64,000 nucleotides of DNA from Tenuifilum thalassicum (GCF_013265555.1 NZ_CP041345.1:1286581-1350580); one strand, 5' to 3'. Positions 20,687-28,979 are shown, counted from the first letter of the stretch. The notes: generated from the letters alone by a model not told the origin. Made by a program: numbers and translations.

Positions 20687-22010
20687 ATTCCTAGATTTTA
20701 TTAGTGAACATAATTTATTTTCCGAACACGATAAATTATTGGTTGGGGTAAGTGGTGGTATCGATTCCATGGTGCTACTACATCTACTTGTAAATAGTGG
20801 CTTTAACGTAGGGGTTTCTCACTGTAACTTTAATTTAAGGGGTGAAGAATCCGATGCCGATGAGCAGTTTGTGCGCTACCACTGCCTAATGAATGGTATC
20901 CCAATTCATACAATTGCTTTTGATACCAAACAGTATGCATTGGAGAATGGCCTTTCAATACAGGTTGCTGCACGTGAGTTGCGTTATAACTATTTTGATG
21001 AGATATGTAAAGAACATAAATATTCGCATATTGCAATCGCACATAATCTGAACGATTCTGTTGAAACGGTGCTTTTAAATCTTGCTCGGGGAACCGGTTT
21101 AAAGGGTTTAACTGGGATTAAGCCAGTTAATGGCAAAATTATCCGTCCACTTCTTTTCGCAACTCGTTCGCAAATTGCCGATTATGCAAAGGAAAATAAC
21201 ATTTCTTTTCGGGAGGACTCCAGTAACGCATCAACAAAATATAAGCGAAATTTTATACGTCATAAGGTGATGCCTTTACTAAGGGAGCTAAACCCCTCAG
21301 CAGATTACTCAATTTATAATACGGCTCAACATCTTAATGAGGCTCAAATACTTGTAGAAAGGCAGCTTGCACAAATTCAGGAAGATTTAATATCTGTTAA
21401 TGATGATAAAGTTCTAATTGACATTGAAAAGCTGCTTAAAGAGTCTGCTGGCAATTACTTTTTAGTGAATTTTCTTGCAACATATGGTTTTACGCCATTT
21501 CAGGCAGCCGAGGCATATAAGCTTACAGCTTCAAGTCCTGGAAGTAGGGTAGAGTCGGAATCTCATGTAGTTTATAGGGATCGGAGTTACTTAATTCTTC
21601 AGCATAAACAACTACAAAATGATGATGTTGGTGTAACTATTGCTGCGAACGATACATTCATAGAATCGCCTGTAAAACTTAGCATTAACATTGTTGATTA
21701 TACCGAAGGTTATACTTTGGAAAAAGACATGAATGTTGCAAATCTAGATTTTCAAAAGTTAAAATTCCCACTTACTATTAGGAAGTGGAAACCTGGCGAC
21801 CGTTTTGTACCTTTTGGTATGAAAGGATTTAAAAAAGTTAGCGATTTCCTTGTTGACAATAAGGTCCCCTTAGCCGATAAAAACAATGTGTACGTACTAA
21901 CAACTGCAGGTGAAATTGCTTGGGTTATAGGTTATAGAATTGATAATAGGTTTAGTTTAAGCGAAAGTTCAAATAAGATTTTTAAGATAAAGCTCCTCGT
22001 CAGCAACTAG
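20661..22010 (+). CDS. tilS: tRNA(Ile)-lysidine synthase
   Basis: Attaches lysine to C34 of the CAU-anticodon tRNA-Ile so that it reads AUA. The 449 residues have the PP-loop SGGIDS (31-36), then HCNFNLRGEESDADE and the HNLNDSVETVLLNLARGTG region, and a C-terminal TilS domain (LTIRKWKPGDRFVPFGMKG). It overlaps the end of pabB; a second in-frame ATG at 20673 would still overlap by 14 bases. Its stop overlaps the convergent ABC-F gene by 4 bases. Confidence 0.95.
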   Translation: MPSLMLKSKFLDFISEHNLFSEHDKLLVGVSGGIDSMVLLHLLVNSGFNVGVSHCNFNLRGEESDADEQFVRYHCLMNGIPIHTIAFDTKQYALENGLSIQVAARELRYNYFDEICKEHKYSHIAIAHNLNDSVETVLLNLARGTGLKGLTGIKPVNGKIIRPLLFATRSQIADYAKENNISFREDSSNASTKYKRNFIRHKVMPLLRELNPSADYSIYNTAQHLNEAQILVERQLAQIQEDLISVNDDKVLIDIEKLLKESAGNYFLVNFLATYGFTPFQAAEAYKLTASSPGSRVESESHVVYRDRSYLILQHKQLQNDDVGVTIAANDTFIESPVKLSINIVDYTEGYTLEKDMNVANLDFQKLKFPLTIRKWKPGDRFVPFGMKGFKKVSDFLVDNKVPLADKNNVYVLTTAGEIAWVIGYRIDNRFSLSESSNKIFKIKLLVSN

Positions 22011-23881
22011 CTTTCATATTCTGAAAGTTCTAACCAGCGCATCTCTTTATCCTCAAGCATTTTTGTAATTTCGCTATAACGTGTTGACTTTTCAACCAGT
22101 TCATCAGGGTTAAGGGTGCCACTATTAAGCAATTCTTCTATCTCCTTTTTTTCTTTTTCTAGCTTTTCAATGTCAATAGTTAGCTGTTCCAACTCTTTCT
22201 TTTGAGCATATGTAAGCTTGTTCTTATTTCGCTCTTTTTGTTGTGGTTTGTTTTTGGTCTTTGCCCTCTGCTTTGCTTGATTATCGGTTTCTTTTTCTTG
22301 CTCTTTTAACCATTGACGATATTCCGTGTAGTTTCCAGGGAAACCACTTATCTCACCATCGCCTTCAAATATAAGTAGCCCATCTACTATCTTATCCATG
22401 AAGTAGCGGTCGTGAGAAACAACAATAACTACTCCCGGAAAATTTGCAAGGTAATCTTCAAGAACGTTTAGGGTAAATATATCTAGGTCGTTTGTAGGCT
22501 CATCAAGAATTAAAAAGTTTGGATTTTGCATTAGAATAGTAAGCAGATAAAGCCTACGCTTCTCACCGCCACTCAATTTGCGGACATAGGTATATTGTTT
22601 ATCGGGTGGAAACAGGAAGTTGTTTAGAAACTGAGAAGCAGTTATGGTTTTGCCATTGGCAAGTGTTATCACATCTGCTATTTCGCGCACAACATCAATA
22701 ACTTTGGTATCGTCGGGGATATTCATTCCACCTTGGCGGTAGTATGCAATTTTAAGGGTTGGCCCTGGGTCAATTACACCCAAATCGGGTGGTAGGCTGC
22801 TGGTTATAAGATTTAGAAAGGTTGTTTTGCCAGTACCGTTAGCACCAACTATACCAAGTCTTTCAAAACGGTTAAATGTGTATGAAAAATCCTTAAGAAT
22901 TACTTTGCTTCCAAAACTTTTTGACAAACCCTTTACCTCCATTATCTTTTTGCCCAAGCGCGAGGCGCTTACATTTATCTCAAGGTTATCGGTTTGTAAA
23001 TTTTGCGAAGCCGTTTCACGAAGCTTGTAAAAAGCGTCGATGCGGTATTTAGCCTTAGTGCCTCTCGCCTGAGGCATTCGTTGCATCCATTCCGTTTCGC
23101 GCCTCAATAGGTTGCTAGCCTTGTCTATCTCTGCTTGCTTAGCACGTATACGTTCATCTCGCTTTTCTATAAAGTATGAGTAGTTCCCATTGTATGTATA
23201 CACCTGTTTGTTATCTATTTCAATGATATCGGTACAAACACGGTCGAGGAAGTATCGATCGTGAGTAACCATTAGTAACGTTTTTTGAGAGCGGGTAAGG
23301 TAATCTTCAAGCCATTCAACCATCTCCAAGTCAAGGTGGTTGGTGGGTTCGTCAAGTATTAGTAAATCAGGGTTGCTGATAAGAATTGCAGCAAGAGCAA
23401 CGCGCTTACGCTGACCACCTGATAGAAAATCTACTCGTTGGTTAAACTCATTTAGCTTAAGGACCGAAAGAATTTGCTTTGCTTTTTGCTCTCTATCCCA
23501 GATATTAAGCCGATCCATTTCATCAATAGCATGTTGAAGTTCGTCCTTATCGGCTTTTTCAAGTGCCAATTCATATTTTCGAATCGCTAGTGAGATTTCA
23601 TCGTCAGCATTAAATACATTTTCTAAGACAGTACTAGATAGGTTGAGTTGAGGTTCCTGTGGAAGATAGCCAAAGCTAATATCATTTCGAAAGGTAACTT
23701 TCCCCGAATCAGGAGTATCAGCGCCTGCAAGAATGTTAAGCAGCGTACTTTTACCAGTACCGTTACGCGCCACAAGTGCTGTTCGTTGATTTTTAAATAA
23801 GCTAAGCGATACGTCGCTTAAAACCTCTAAATCGCCAAACGACTTGTAAATTTTTTCTGCTTGTAAGTATATTGTTGCCAA
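22007..23881 (-). CDS. ABC-F family ATPase, Uup-like
   Basis: A 624-residue soluble protein with two ABC ATPase domains and no membrane segment. Domain 1 has Walker A GTGKSTL (about 41-47), LSGGQRKRVALA and Walker B LLILDEPTNHLD. Domain 2 has GANGTGKTTF, LSGGEKRRLYLL and FLILDEPTNDLD. The basic linker and C-terminal coiled coil (about 545-620) match the Uup type. ABC-F proteins act on ribosomes, relieving stalls or giving resistance; Uup-type members are housekeeping. I see no sign of an antibiotic-resistance subtype. Confidence 0.92.
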   Translation of the reverse strand: MATIYLQAEKIYKSFGDLEVLSDVSLSLFKNQRTALVARNGTGKSTLLNILAGADTPDSGKVTFRNDISFGYLPQEPQLNLSSTVLENVFNADDEISLAIRKYELALEKADKDELQHAIDEMDRLNIWDREQKAKQILSVLKLNEFNQRVDFLSGGQRKRVALAAILISNPDLLILDEPTNHLDLEMVEWLEDYLTRSQKTLLMVTHDRYFLDRVCTDIIEIDNKQVYTYNGNYSYFIEKRDERIRAKQAEIDKASNLLRRETEWMQRMPQARGTKAKYRIDAFYKLRETASQNLQTDNLEINVSASRLGKKIMEVKGLSKSFGSKVILKDFSYTFNRFERLGIVGANGTGKTTFLNLITSSLPPDLGVIDPGPTLKIAYYRQGGMNIPDDTKVIDVVREIADVITLANGKTITASQFLNNFLFPPDKQYTYVRKLSGGEKRRLYLLTILMQNPNFLILDEPTNDLDIFTLNVLEDYLANFPGVVIVVSHDRYFMDKIVDGLLIFEGDGEISGFPGNYTEYRQWLKEQEKETDNQAKQRAKTKNKPQQKERNKNKLTYAQKKELEQLTIDIEKLEKEKKEIEELLNSGTLNPDELVEKSTRYSEITKMLEDKEMRWLELSEYES

Positions 23882-23904
23882 AACTTTCTCTTTTTTAGTA
23901 CTTG

Positions 23905-23912
23905 CAAAGGTA
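23905..23912 (-). promoter_or_regulatory. -7 promoter box for the ABC-F gene
   Basis: On the minus strand TACCTTTG fits TAnnTTTG, 23 bases before the ATG at 23881. Confidence 0.5.
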
Positions 23913-23990
23913 AGAAATTGTTTAGATGATTTTATTTACGTTAAACAATACGCCCAATTTTATGGTTATTATTGGTATCAGATTATCTTT

Positions 23991-24665
23991 ATGACAAAAT
24001 TTATGACGATGTCATCTAAAAAGGAGTTATATAGTTTTGTAATAGACTATTTTAGTAGCACGCGACCAGTTGCTGAGACGGAGTTGAACTATACAACTCC
24101 CTATGAGCTTTTGGTAGCTGTAATTTTAAGCGCTCAGTGCACCGATAAGCGTGTTAACATGATAACCCCTGGCTTTTTTAAACGTTTCCCAGATGCTAAG
24201 AGTCTATCGAATGCTACTGTTGAAGAGGTTTATGAACTTATTAAGAGCTGTTCATATCCCAACAATAAAGCTAAAAACCTTTTGGGAATGGCAAAAACTC
24301 TAATGGATGAGTTTGATGGTATTGTGCCTTCGGATATTGAACTTTTGCAACGATTACCAGGAGTTGGTCGTAAAACAGCCAACGTGATTGCATCTGTGGT
24401 TTTCAATAAGCCTGCAATGGCCGTAGATACACATGTTTTTCGTGTGGCAAATAGAATTGGGCTGGTGAGCAATGCCAAAACGCCCCTTGCTGTTGAGCGG
24501 CAGCTTATAAAACATTTTCCTCAAGACCTTATTCCTAAAGCGCATCATTGGTTAATTTTGCATGGCCGTTATATCTGCATTGCACGTAAACCCAAATGCG
24601 AAGAATGTGGATTAACTCCTGTTTGCAAAGAGTATAAGAAAATTAGTAGGAAGAAGGAAAAATAA
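23991..24665 (+). CDS. nth: Endonuclease III
   Basis: A DNA glycosylase/AP lyase that removes oxidised pyrimidines. The 224 residues have the helix-hairpin-helix LPGVGRKTAN with the catalytic Lys (128), the catalytic Asp in AVDTHVFR (146), and the [4Fe-4S] cluster cysteines at about 196, 203, 206 and 212 in the C-x6-C-x2-C-x5-C spacing of the family. ATGs at 23991, 24003 and 24009 are all possible; the first is used here. It ends at a hairpin shared with the convergent barrel gene. Confidence 0.96.
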   Translation: MTKFMTMSSKKELYSFVIDYFSSTRPVAETELNYTTPYELLVAVILSAQCTDKRVNMITPGFFKRFPDAKSLSNATVEEVYELIKSCSYPNNKAKNLLGMAKTLMDEFDGIVPSDIELLQRLPGVGRKTANVIASVVFNKPAMAVDTHVFRVANRIGLVSNAKTPLAVERQLIKHFPQDLIPKAHHWLILHGRYICIARKPKCEECGLTPVCKEYKKISRKKEK

Positions 24666-24689
24666 AAAGGGACATTTGTTTGTCCCTTT
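24658..24689 (-). terminator. Terminator shared by the small barrel gene and nth
   Basis: A 9-bp stem AAAGGGACA / TGTCCCTTT (24666-24674 with 24681-24689) between convergent genes. The minus strand continues into TTTTTATTTTT, a good T-tract; the plus side has only TTTC, so it acts mainly for the gene at 24710-25342. Confidence 0.75.
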
Positions 24690-24709
24690 CGATTCATCTC
24701 TTCCTTCTA

Positions 24710-25342
24710 TTAAAGTTTAACTATTGCTCCAATGGTGATAAATCCACTTGTTGCAATATTGTCTAGATCTACCCCAAGCCCAAAGCTATTGGTTATATCG
24801 GTGTTATTATTGTCTTTAACCGAAATTCTACTATAGCCAAAATTGAATCCATTAATATGAGCCTCAAGCTGAACCTTTTCTGAAAGATTATATGCTATTC
24901 CCGGTGAGGCGTTAATGCTTAAGGTTGATGTTTTGGGGCCTGTTGTTGTAGTGGAACCTACTTTTGATTTTTCTACGCTATATGCAAACCCTACATTTGC
25001 TTGAGCAAATAACGAAAACTTATTTACGGTAAATGCATAGTAGCGAACAAATGGTGTAACACCAAATGAAGTTGTGCGATCAATTTGCTCTGGGTTACCT
25101 GGTGTTTTGGTATTATTTAAATTAAAAGATAAGCTTGTTCCTACTGCGAGCTTGTCGTTTAAAAACATACCAGCCATAGGTGCAAACGCAAAGCTAGTAA
25201 CCTTTTGTTTATCTACGGAGGTGTTTCCGTTATCAACCTTTCCACCTGTCATGGAGAGACCTATATTCCCTCCAACAAAAAGTTGTGCAAATACTTGCGA
25301 TGTTAATAAAAGGATAATAGATAAAGCAATGATTCTTTTCAT
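24710..25342 (-). CDS. Small outer-membrane beta-barrel protein (OmpW/OmpA-barrel-like)
   Basis: A 210-residue protein with a clear signal peptide (MKRIIALSIILLLTSQVFAQ). The mature part is an eight-stranded-barrel-like sequence that opens LFVGGNIGLSMTGG and ends in FITIGAIVKL. The frame runs on to 25375, but the signal peptide starts at the ATG at 25342, which I chose. This is the common porin-family type of Bacteroidota; its role cannot be deduced. Confidence 0.8.
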   Translation of the reverse strand: MKRIIALSIILLLTSQVFAQLFVGGNIGLSMTGGKVDNGNTSVDKQKVTSFAFAPMAGMFLNDKLAVGTSLSFNLNNTKTPGNPEQIDRTTSFGVTPFVRYYAFTVNKFSLFAQANVGFAYSVEKSKVGSTTTTGPKTSTLSINASPGIAYNLSEKVQLEAHINGFNFGYSRISVKDNNNTDITNSFGLGVDLDNIATSGFITIGAIVKL

Positions 25343-25393
25343 AACGTTCATTTTTAGTTTTAAAGTTACATGCAAATATATTCAATTATGTAG

Positions 25394-25470
25394 AAAGGCC
25401 AACCTGGTGTAGTTAGCCTTTAACTGTGACCCCGGAGGTATTAGTTCCGCTATGCTCCATGACCCCTCCT
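25394..25470 (-). repeat. tRNA-tail repeat, unit 1 (most distal from the tRNA)
   Basis: The 46-bp core at 25425-25470 shares its first 18 positions (one mismatch, T for G) with the 3' end of the tRNA-Arg gene at 25767-25840. It is followed on the minus strand by the hairpin at 25394-25421 (AAAGGC-TAAC with GTT-GGCCTTT, one G-T pair). It is the most diverged copy: the outer arms of the core carry two changes. Confidence 0.85.
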
Positions 25471-25506
25471 ATCGCAGTTGTGTGATAAGTTGTAATAAAA
25501 AAAAGA

Positions 25507-25581
25507 AAGGTCAACTTGAAACTGTTGACCTTCGATGTGACCCCGGAGGGATTAGTTCCGCTAAGCTCCATGATCCCTCCT
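25507..25581 (-). repeat. tRNA-tail repeat, unit 2
   Basis: Core 25536-25581, beginning 111 bp after the core of unit 1. The minus-strand hairpin AAGGTCAAC / GTTGACCTT (25507-25515 with 25524-25532) is perfect and is followed by a long T-rich tract, so it looks like a working terminator. Core arms GGAGGGAT / ATCCCTCC pair perfectly. Confidence 0.85.
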
Positions 25582-25618
25582 GGTCTACAAGTTGAAATAA
25601 AAGGTTTTAATAACCAAG

Positions 25619-25695
25619 AAAGGCCAACCTGGTATGGTTAGCCTTTAACTGTGACCCCGGAGGGATTAGTTCCGCTACGCTCCATGATCCCTCCT
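25619..25695 (-). repeat. tRNA-tail repeat, unit 3
   Basis: Core 25650-25695, 114 bp after that of unit 2 and 115 bp before the matching segment of the tRNA gene. Its hairpin (25619-25628 with 25637-25646) is nearly identical to that of unit 1. The core matches unit 2 at all but one or two central positions. Confidence 0.85.
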
Positions 25696-25723
25696 ACCGC
25701 AAAAGGGTAGGGGATTGTTGTGG

Positions 25724-25764
25724 TAAAAAGAAAAAAGGCCAACCGATAACCGATTGACCTTTCT
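25724..25764 (-). terminator. Intrinsic terminator of tRNA-Arg
   Basis: On the minus strand, directly after the tRNA, AAAGGTCAA / TTGGCCTTT (25754-25762 with 25734-25742, one G-T pair) is followed by TTTCTTTTT. Confidence 0.8.
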
Positions 25765-25766
25765 TG

Positions 25767-25840
25767 TGACCCCGGAGGGATTCAAACCCCCGACCTTCAG
25801 AACCGGAATCTGACGTTCTATTCAGCTGAACTACGGGGCC
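25767..25840 (-). tRNA. tRNA-Arg, anticodon CCG
   Basis: A complete 74-base cloverleaf on the minus strand. The acceptor is GGCCCCG with CGGGGTC (one G-T pair), followed by discriminator A. The D arm is GTTC/GAAC and the anticodon arm TCAGA/TCTGA with loop TTCCGGT, which places CCG at positions 34-36. The variable region has 5 bases and the T arm is GGGGG/CCCTC around TTTGAAT. CCA is not encoded. It reads the arginine codon CGG. Confidence 0.95.
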
Positions 25841-25851
25841 AAATTTGTTTG

Positions 25852-25882
25852 CAAATATATCCTAGTTTAGGTACTTTTACAA
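25852..25882 (-). promoter_or_regulatory. Promoter of tRNA-Arg
   Basis: On the minus strand the exact -7 box TATATTTG (25852-25859) lies 11 bases before the tRNA 5' end, with a TTGT -33-like element (25879-25882) 19 bases further upstream. This is the best two-part match to the Bacteroidota promoter consensus that I see in the window. Confidence 0.65.
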
Positions 25883-25930
25883 CTGTTGGCTCACTATTTA
25901 TTCGTTTCCTGTTATAAACCAATGACAACC

Positions 25931-27064
25931 ATGAAAAAAAAGATTTTAGCAGTTCTACTAGTACTGACTTACAGTTGTGCATTCTCGCAAGTAGTATTTA
26001 TTATCGACTCAGTGCCTCAATCAACAAAATCAGAGGATACAATCTTTTTAGCATCTGAACTAAATGGTTGGATGCCAAATGATAAAAGCATGGCTTTTGA
26101 TAAGGTTGATGGCAAGTATATCTTAACGTTAAATGCAAATCCTGATACTTTTGAGTATAAAGTTTCAAAAGGTAGCTGGAAAATGGTTGAGGTTGATGAG
26201 AAGGGAAACGACATAAGGAATAGAATTTACTTTCCCAAAAAGGATACTGTTTTTTTAAGAGTTAAAGGATGGCGCGATGATTTTAAAAGGAATCCAAAAA
26301 AATCAACAGCATCAAAGAATGTCAGGTTTCTCCCTACAAATATAGAGATGCGCAAGTTAAAACGAAAGCGTACAGTTAGGGTTTATCTTCCTCCAAATTA
26401 TCATAAAAGACAAGCATTCCCTGTAATTTATATGCACGATGGACAGAATGTTTTTGACGATGCTACATCTTTTGCTGGAGAGTGGGGGATTGATGAGATT
26501 ATGGATAGCTTATATCATGCCCGTGGTTTTTCAGCAATAGTAGTTGCCATTTATAACGATAGTAAAGAGCGGCTAAATGAGTATTCTCCTTGGCGAAACG
26601 ACTCTCTTGGTTATGGTGGCGATGGCGATAAGTATGCCGATTTCATTGTAAATGACCTTAAGCCTTACATGGATAGAAACTTCAGAACAAATCCATTACC
26701 TCAGTACAATGCAATAATAGGGAGCTCAATGGGTGGTTTAATCTCACTTTATATTGGATTAGAGTATCCAAAGGTGTTTGGTAGGGTAGGAGTGTTTTCA
26801 CCTTCATTATGGTTTTCGCCTGAAGTGTTTAGCTATGTATCGAAAAAGAAACGGAGAAATAATCAGCGATTCTATTTGCTTGCTGGAGAAAAGGAGGGAG
26901 AGAAAATGGTTGAAAATTTAAAGCTACTTGAAGGATACATGTATTCAAATGGCTATGATAGCCCAGATTATCTGAAAATTAAAATTGCACCCGATGGAAG
27001 ACATTCGGAGTGGTTTTGGAAAAGAGAATTTGTTGAAGCTATTGAGTATTTGTTTGGAATATAA
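25931..27064 (+). CDS. Secreted esterase (esterase D/alpha-beta hydrolase) with N-terminal E-set domain
   Basis: A 377-residue protein with a signal peptide (MKKKILAVLLVLTYSCAFSQ). Residues about 25-125 resemble the glycogen-binding E-set fold (FLASELNGWMPNDKSMAF, FEYKVSKGSWKMVEVDEKG). Then comes an esterase D-type alpha/beta hydrolase: YMHDGQNVFDD, the nucleophile elbow GSSMGGLIS, and a late DGRHSEWFW that supplies the His. Similar two-domain proteins cleave acetyl or feruloyl esters on plant polysaccharides or siderophore esters; the substrate here is unknown. In-frame ATGs at 25886 and 25922 are less likely since the signal peptide begins at 25931. Confidence 0.85.
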   Translation: MKKKILAVLLVLTYSCAFSQVVFIIDSVPQSTKSEDTIFLASELNGWMPNDKSMAFDKVDGKYILTLNANPDTFEYKVSKGSWKMVEVDEKGNDIRNRIYFPKKDTVFLRVKGWRDDFKRNPKKSTASKNVRFLPTNIEMRKLKRKRTVRVYLPPNYHKRQAFPVIYMHDGQNVFDDATSFAGEWGIDEIMDSLYHARGFSAIVVAIYNDSKERLNEYSPWRNDSLGYGGDGDKYADFIVNDLKPYMDRNFRTNPLPQYNAIIGSSMGGLISLYIGLEYPKVFGRVGVFSPSLWFSPEVFSYVSKKKRRNNQRFYLLAGEKEGEKMVENLKLLEGYMYSNGYDSPDYLKIKIAPDGRHSEWFWKREFVEAIEYLFGI

Positions 27065-27127
27065 TTTTTTTTGATTTGATGTTCAGGTTTTCAAAAAAAA
27101 TATTAATTTTATTTTGATATTGTAAAT

Positions 27128-27147
27128 TAAACTAAACTAAACTAAAC
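27128..27147 (+). repeat. Four tandem TAAAC units upstream of the RDD gene
   Basis: Four perfect 5-bp copies of TAAAC end 9 bases before the ATG at 27157, in the leader or promoter region. The length is not a multiple of three per unit and lies outside the coding region, so slippage would change leader length only. Confidence 0.8.
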
Positions 27148-27156
27148 ATTACGACT

Positions 27157-27630
27157 ATGGAAAACATGAAGTATGCTGGTTTTTGGTGGCGTTTTTTAGC
27201 CTATCTAATTGATGCAATAGTTCTTTGGGTGGTTAACCTTATTGTAATTTCACCATTAATTGGATTATTTGGGCTTTCAGCAGCTAGTTCTATGTCAGCT
27301 GATATGACGCAATCAGAAGCCATTGGTATGGCTGGAGCATTCTTTGGAGCTGCAATGGTTACTAATTTAGCGTTAATTGTAATTGCATGGCTTTACTTTG
27401 CAATAATGGAATCGTCAAAGTTCCAGGGTACTCTTGGTAAAATGGCTATAGGTATCATTGTTACCGATTTGGAAGGGAATAGGATTTCTTTTGCACGTGC
27501 AACTGGCCGCTATTTTGGGAAAATACTTTCTAGCATGATCTTATTGATAGGTTATATCATGGCTGGTTTTACCGAGAAAAAACAGGCATTGCATGATATG
27601 CTTGCATCAACATTAGTTTGGAAAAAGTAG
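27157..27630 (+). CDS. RDD family membrane protein
   Basis: A 157-residue protein that opens with the RDD-type motif YAGFWWRFLAYLIDAIVLWVV and has three to four membrane segments (about 8-40, 62-88, 118-140), with KFQGTLGKMAIGIIVTDLEG between them and KKQALHDMLASTLVW near the end. RDD proteins are small polytopic proteins with proposed transport or stress roles. It stands alone, closed by a strong hairpin. Confidence 0.88.
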   Translation: MENMKYAGFWWRFLAYLIDAIVLWVVNLIVISPLIGLFGLSAASSMSADMTQSEAIGMAGAFFGAAMVTNLALIVIAWLYFAIMESSKFQGTLGKMAIGIIVTDLEGNRISFARATGRYFGKILSSMILLIGYIMAGFTEKKQALHDMLASTLVWKK

Positions 27631-27650
27631 TTTTATCGTTTTATTAATTA

Positions 27651-27680
27651 AAAAGGGTATCGTTTTCGATACCCTTTTAA
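27651..27680. terminator. Bidirectional terminator between the RDD and AroA-like genes
   Basis: A perfect 12-bp stem AAAAGGGTATCG / CGATACCCTTTT (27651-27662 with 27667-27678) with a TTTT loop. A/T runs on each side let it serve both convergent genes. Confidence 0.88.
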
Positions 27681-27681
27681 G

Positions 27682-28929
27682 TTATTGCAGTATAGTTACT
27701 TCAAAATCAAGTTTTTTAATTTCTTCCCAAAAGGTTGTATATGATTTACTGGTTATTCGGGCATTGTCCATAACTATTTTTTTACCCAGTATTGCAAATG
27801 GTGCAAGCGACATGGCTACCCTATGATCGTTTTGCGAGTCACATTCAAGTTGCTTTAACTTATTAAGATTAGATTTCCCGTCAAATTCCAGAATTTCTGT
27901 TTGATTCTCTTGTTTTACGATAATCTTTGCCCCAATTTTTTCAAACTCTTTTTGAATGGCTTCAAGTCTATCAGGTTCTTTTGTGTGAAATTTCTCTGTT
28001 CCTGTAATTGAGAAAGGAATACCCAATCCTAGGCAGGTAAAAAGGACAGCTGGTGCCAAATCGGACTGATTTTTAAAATCATAGCTAAAATGATTAGCCA
28101 CCTTGCCCTTGCGCTTAATAATTACTGAATCTTCTTTAATTAGTGTTTTAACACCAAGATTTTCAAAAATATTAATAACTGCTGTGTCGCATTGAAAGCT
28201 ATCAGGTTTCAGTCCAGTTATCTCAACTTCCCCCTTTTCTGAAAGGGCAACCGCTTCGTACCAATACGAGGATAAAGACCAGTCTGCCTCAACATTTAAC
28301 TCACTACCATCGTTTATCTGATGTTCAATTAGAACTTCGTTTTCATCCCAATCAACGTTAACACCCATAAACTGTAAGGCTCGAAGTGTCATGGTTGGAT
28401 AATCTTCTTTAAGTATCCAATCCTTAAGTTCCTCTATATCATCGATACTAGATTGCGGATTGATGAGCATTCGTGCCTCAATCATTTTGCTATAAATGGA
28501 ACCCTCAACTCTAAGTATTTTTCCTCTTAGATTCTTACCTATAATTCGTAGAGGAGGATTACCAAAACGTTCTTCGTATTTTACCTCCAAGCCATTCTTT
28601 TGGAGTAATGTGGCAATTTTTTCGGTAGCACTCCCTTTTAAAATGTTAGAGGATGAGATAACCCATTCGCCACCAAAGTACTTAATGAAGGATTGAATAT
28701 GCCTTAGGGCTTGTGCCGATTTCCCCGATTTGCCTTTAAGCCCTTTCTTGAATATATCATGATTAATTATTTCAACCCCTTCGGTATCCTTCTGAATGGC
28801 GCTTTGCTTTAATGATGTGTCTTTTAAAACTCTTATGACTAGCTGTTTGTATGAAACTGTTCGTGTTGGAGGAATGTTTACCATTCCTTTTATTTTAGAG
28901 TCATTTTTGATTATTTGATATTTTACCAT
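27682..28929 (-). CDS. AroA-like protein (EPSP synthase family), divergent N-half
   Basis: A 415-residue protein whose C-terminal half is clearly of the 5-enolpyruvylshikimate-3-phosphate synthase family: ADWSLSSYWYEAVAL, SDLAPAVLF, HTKEPDRLEAI, NDHRVAMSLAPFA and SKSYTTFWEE. These hold the counterparts of catalytic Asp, Glu/Arg, His/Arg and Lys. The N-half has lost usual motifs: IPPTRTVSYKQL replaces the KSxSNR start, GKSGKSAQALR the GNAGTxxR loop, and GSIYSKMIEARML the SSQ substrate-binding strand. It may be a repurposed paralogue or a very divergent AroA. The frame reaches 28953; MVKYQIIKND at 28929 is the better start. Confidence 0.7.
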   Translation of the reverse strand: MVKYQIIKNDSKIKGMVNIPPTRTVSYKQLVIRVLKDTSLKQSAIQKDTEGVEIINHDIFKKGLKGKSGKSAQALRHIQSFIKYFGGEWVISSSNILKGSATEKIATLLQKNGLEVKYEERFGNPPLRIIGKNLRGKILRVEGSIYSKMIEARMLINPQSSIDDIEELKDWILKEDYPTMTLRALQFMGVNVDWDENEVLIEHQINDGSELNVEADWSLSSYWYEAVALSEKGEVEITGLKPDSFQCDTAVINIFENLGVKTLIKEDSVIIKRKGKVANHFSYDFKNQSDLAPAVLFTCLGLGIPFSITGTEKFHTKEPDRLEAIQKEFEKIGAKIIVKQENQTEILEFDGKSNLNKLKQLECDSQNDHRVAMSLAPFAILGKKIVMDNARITSKSYTTFWEEIKKLDFEVTILQ

Positions 28930-28979
28930 TTTGTTAGGGTTTAAAAATTGCAATGCTGTAAAAGTAAAAAAATAATTTA

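Noticed and set aside
22007-23881. Antibiotic-resistance ABC-F protein
   Set aside because: The Uup-type basic linker and C-terminal coiled coil indicate a housekeeping member; nothing in the context suggests resistance.
25425-25782. attL/attR sites from element integration at the tRNA
   Set aside because: The 18-bp tRNA tail is repeated as in att sites, but only about 95 bp separates copies and no integrase is present.
25425-25840. CRISPR-like array of regular repeats
   Set aside because: Only three cores at about 112-bp spacing, similar spacers that form matched hairpins, and clear identity with the neighbouring tRNA end; no cas genes.
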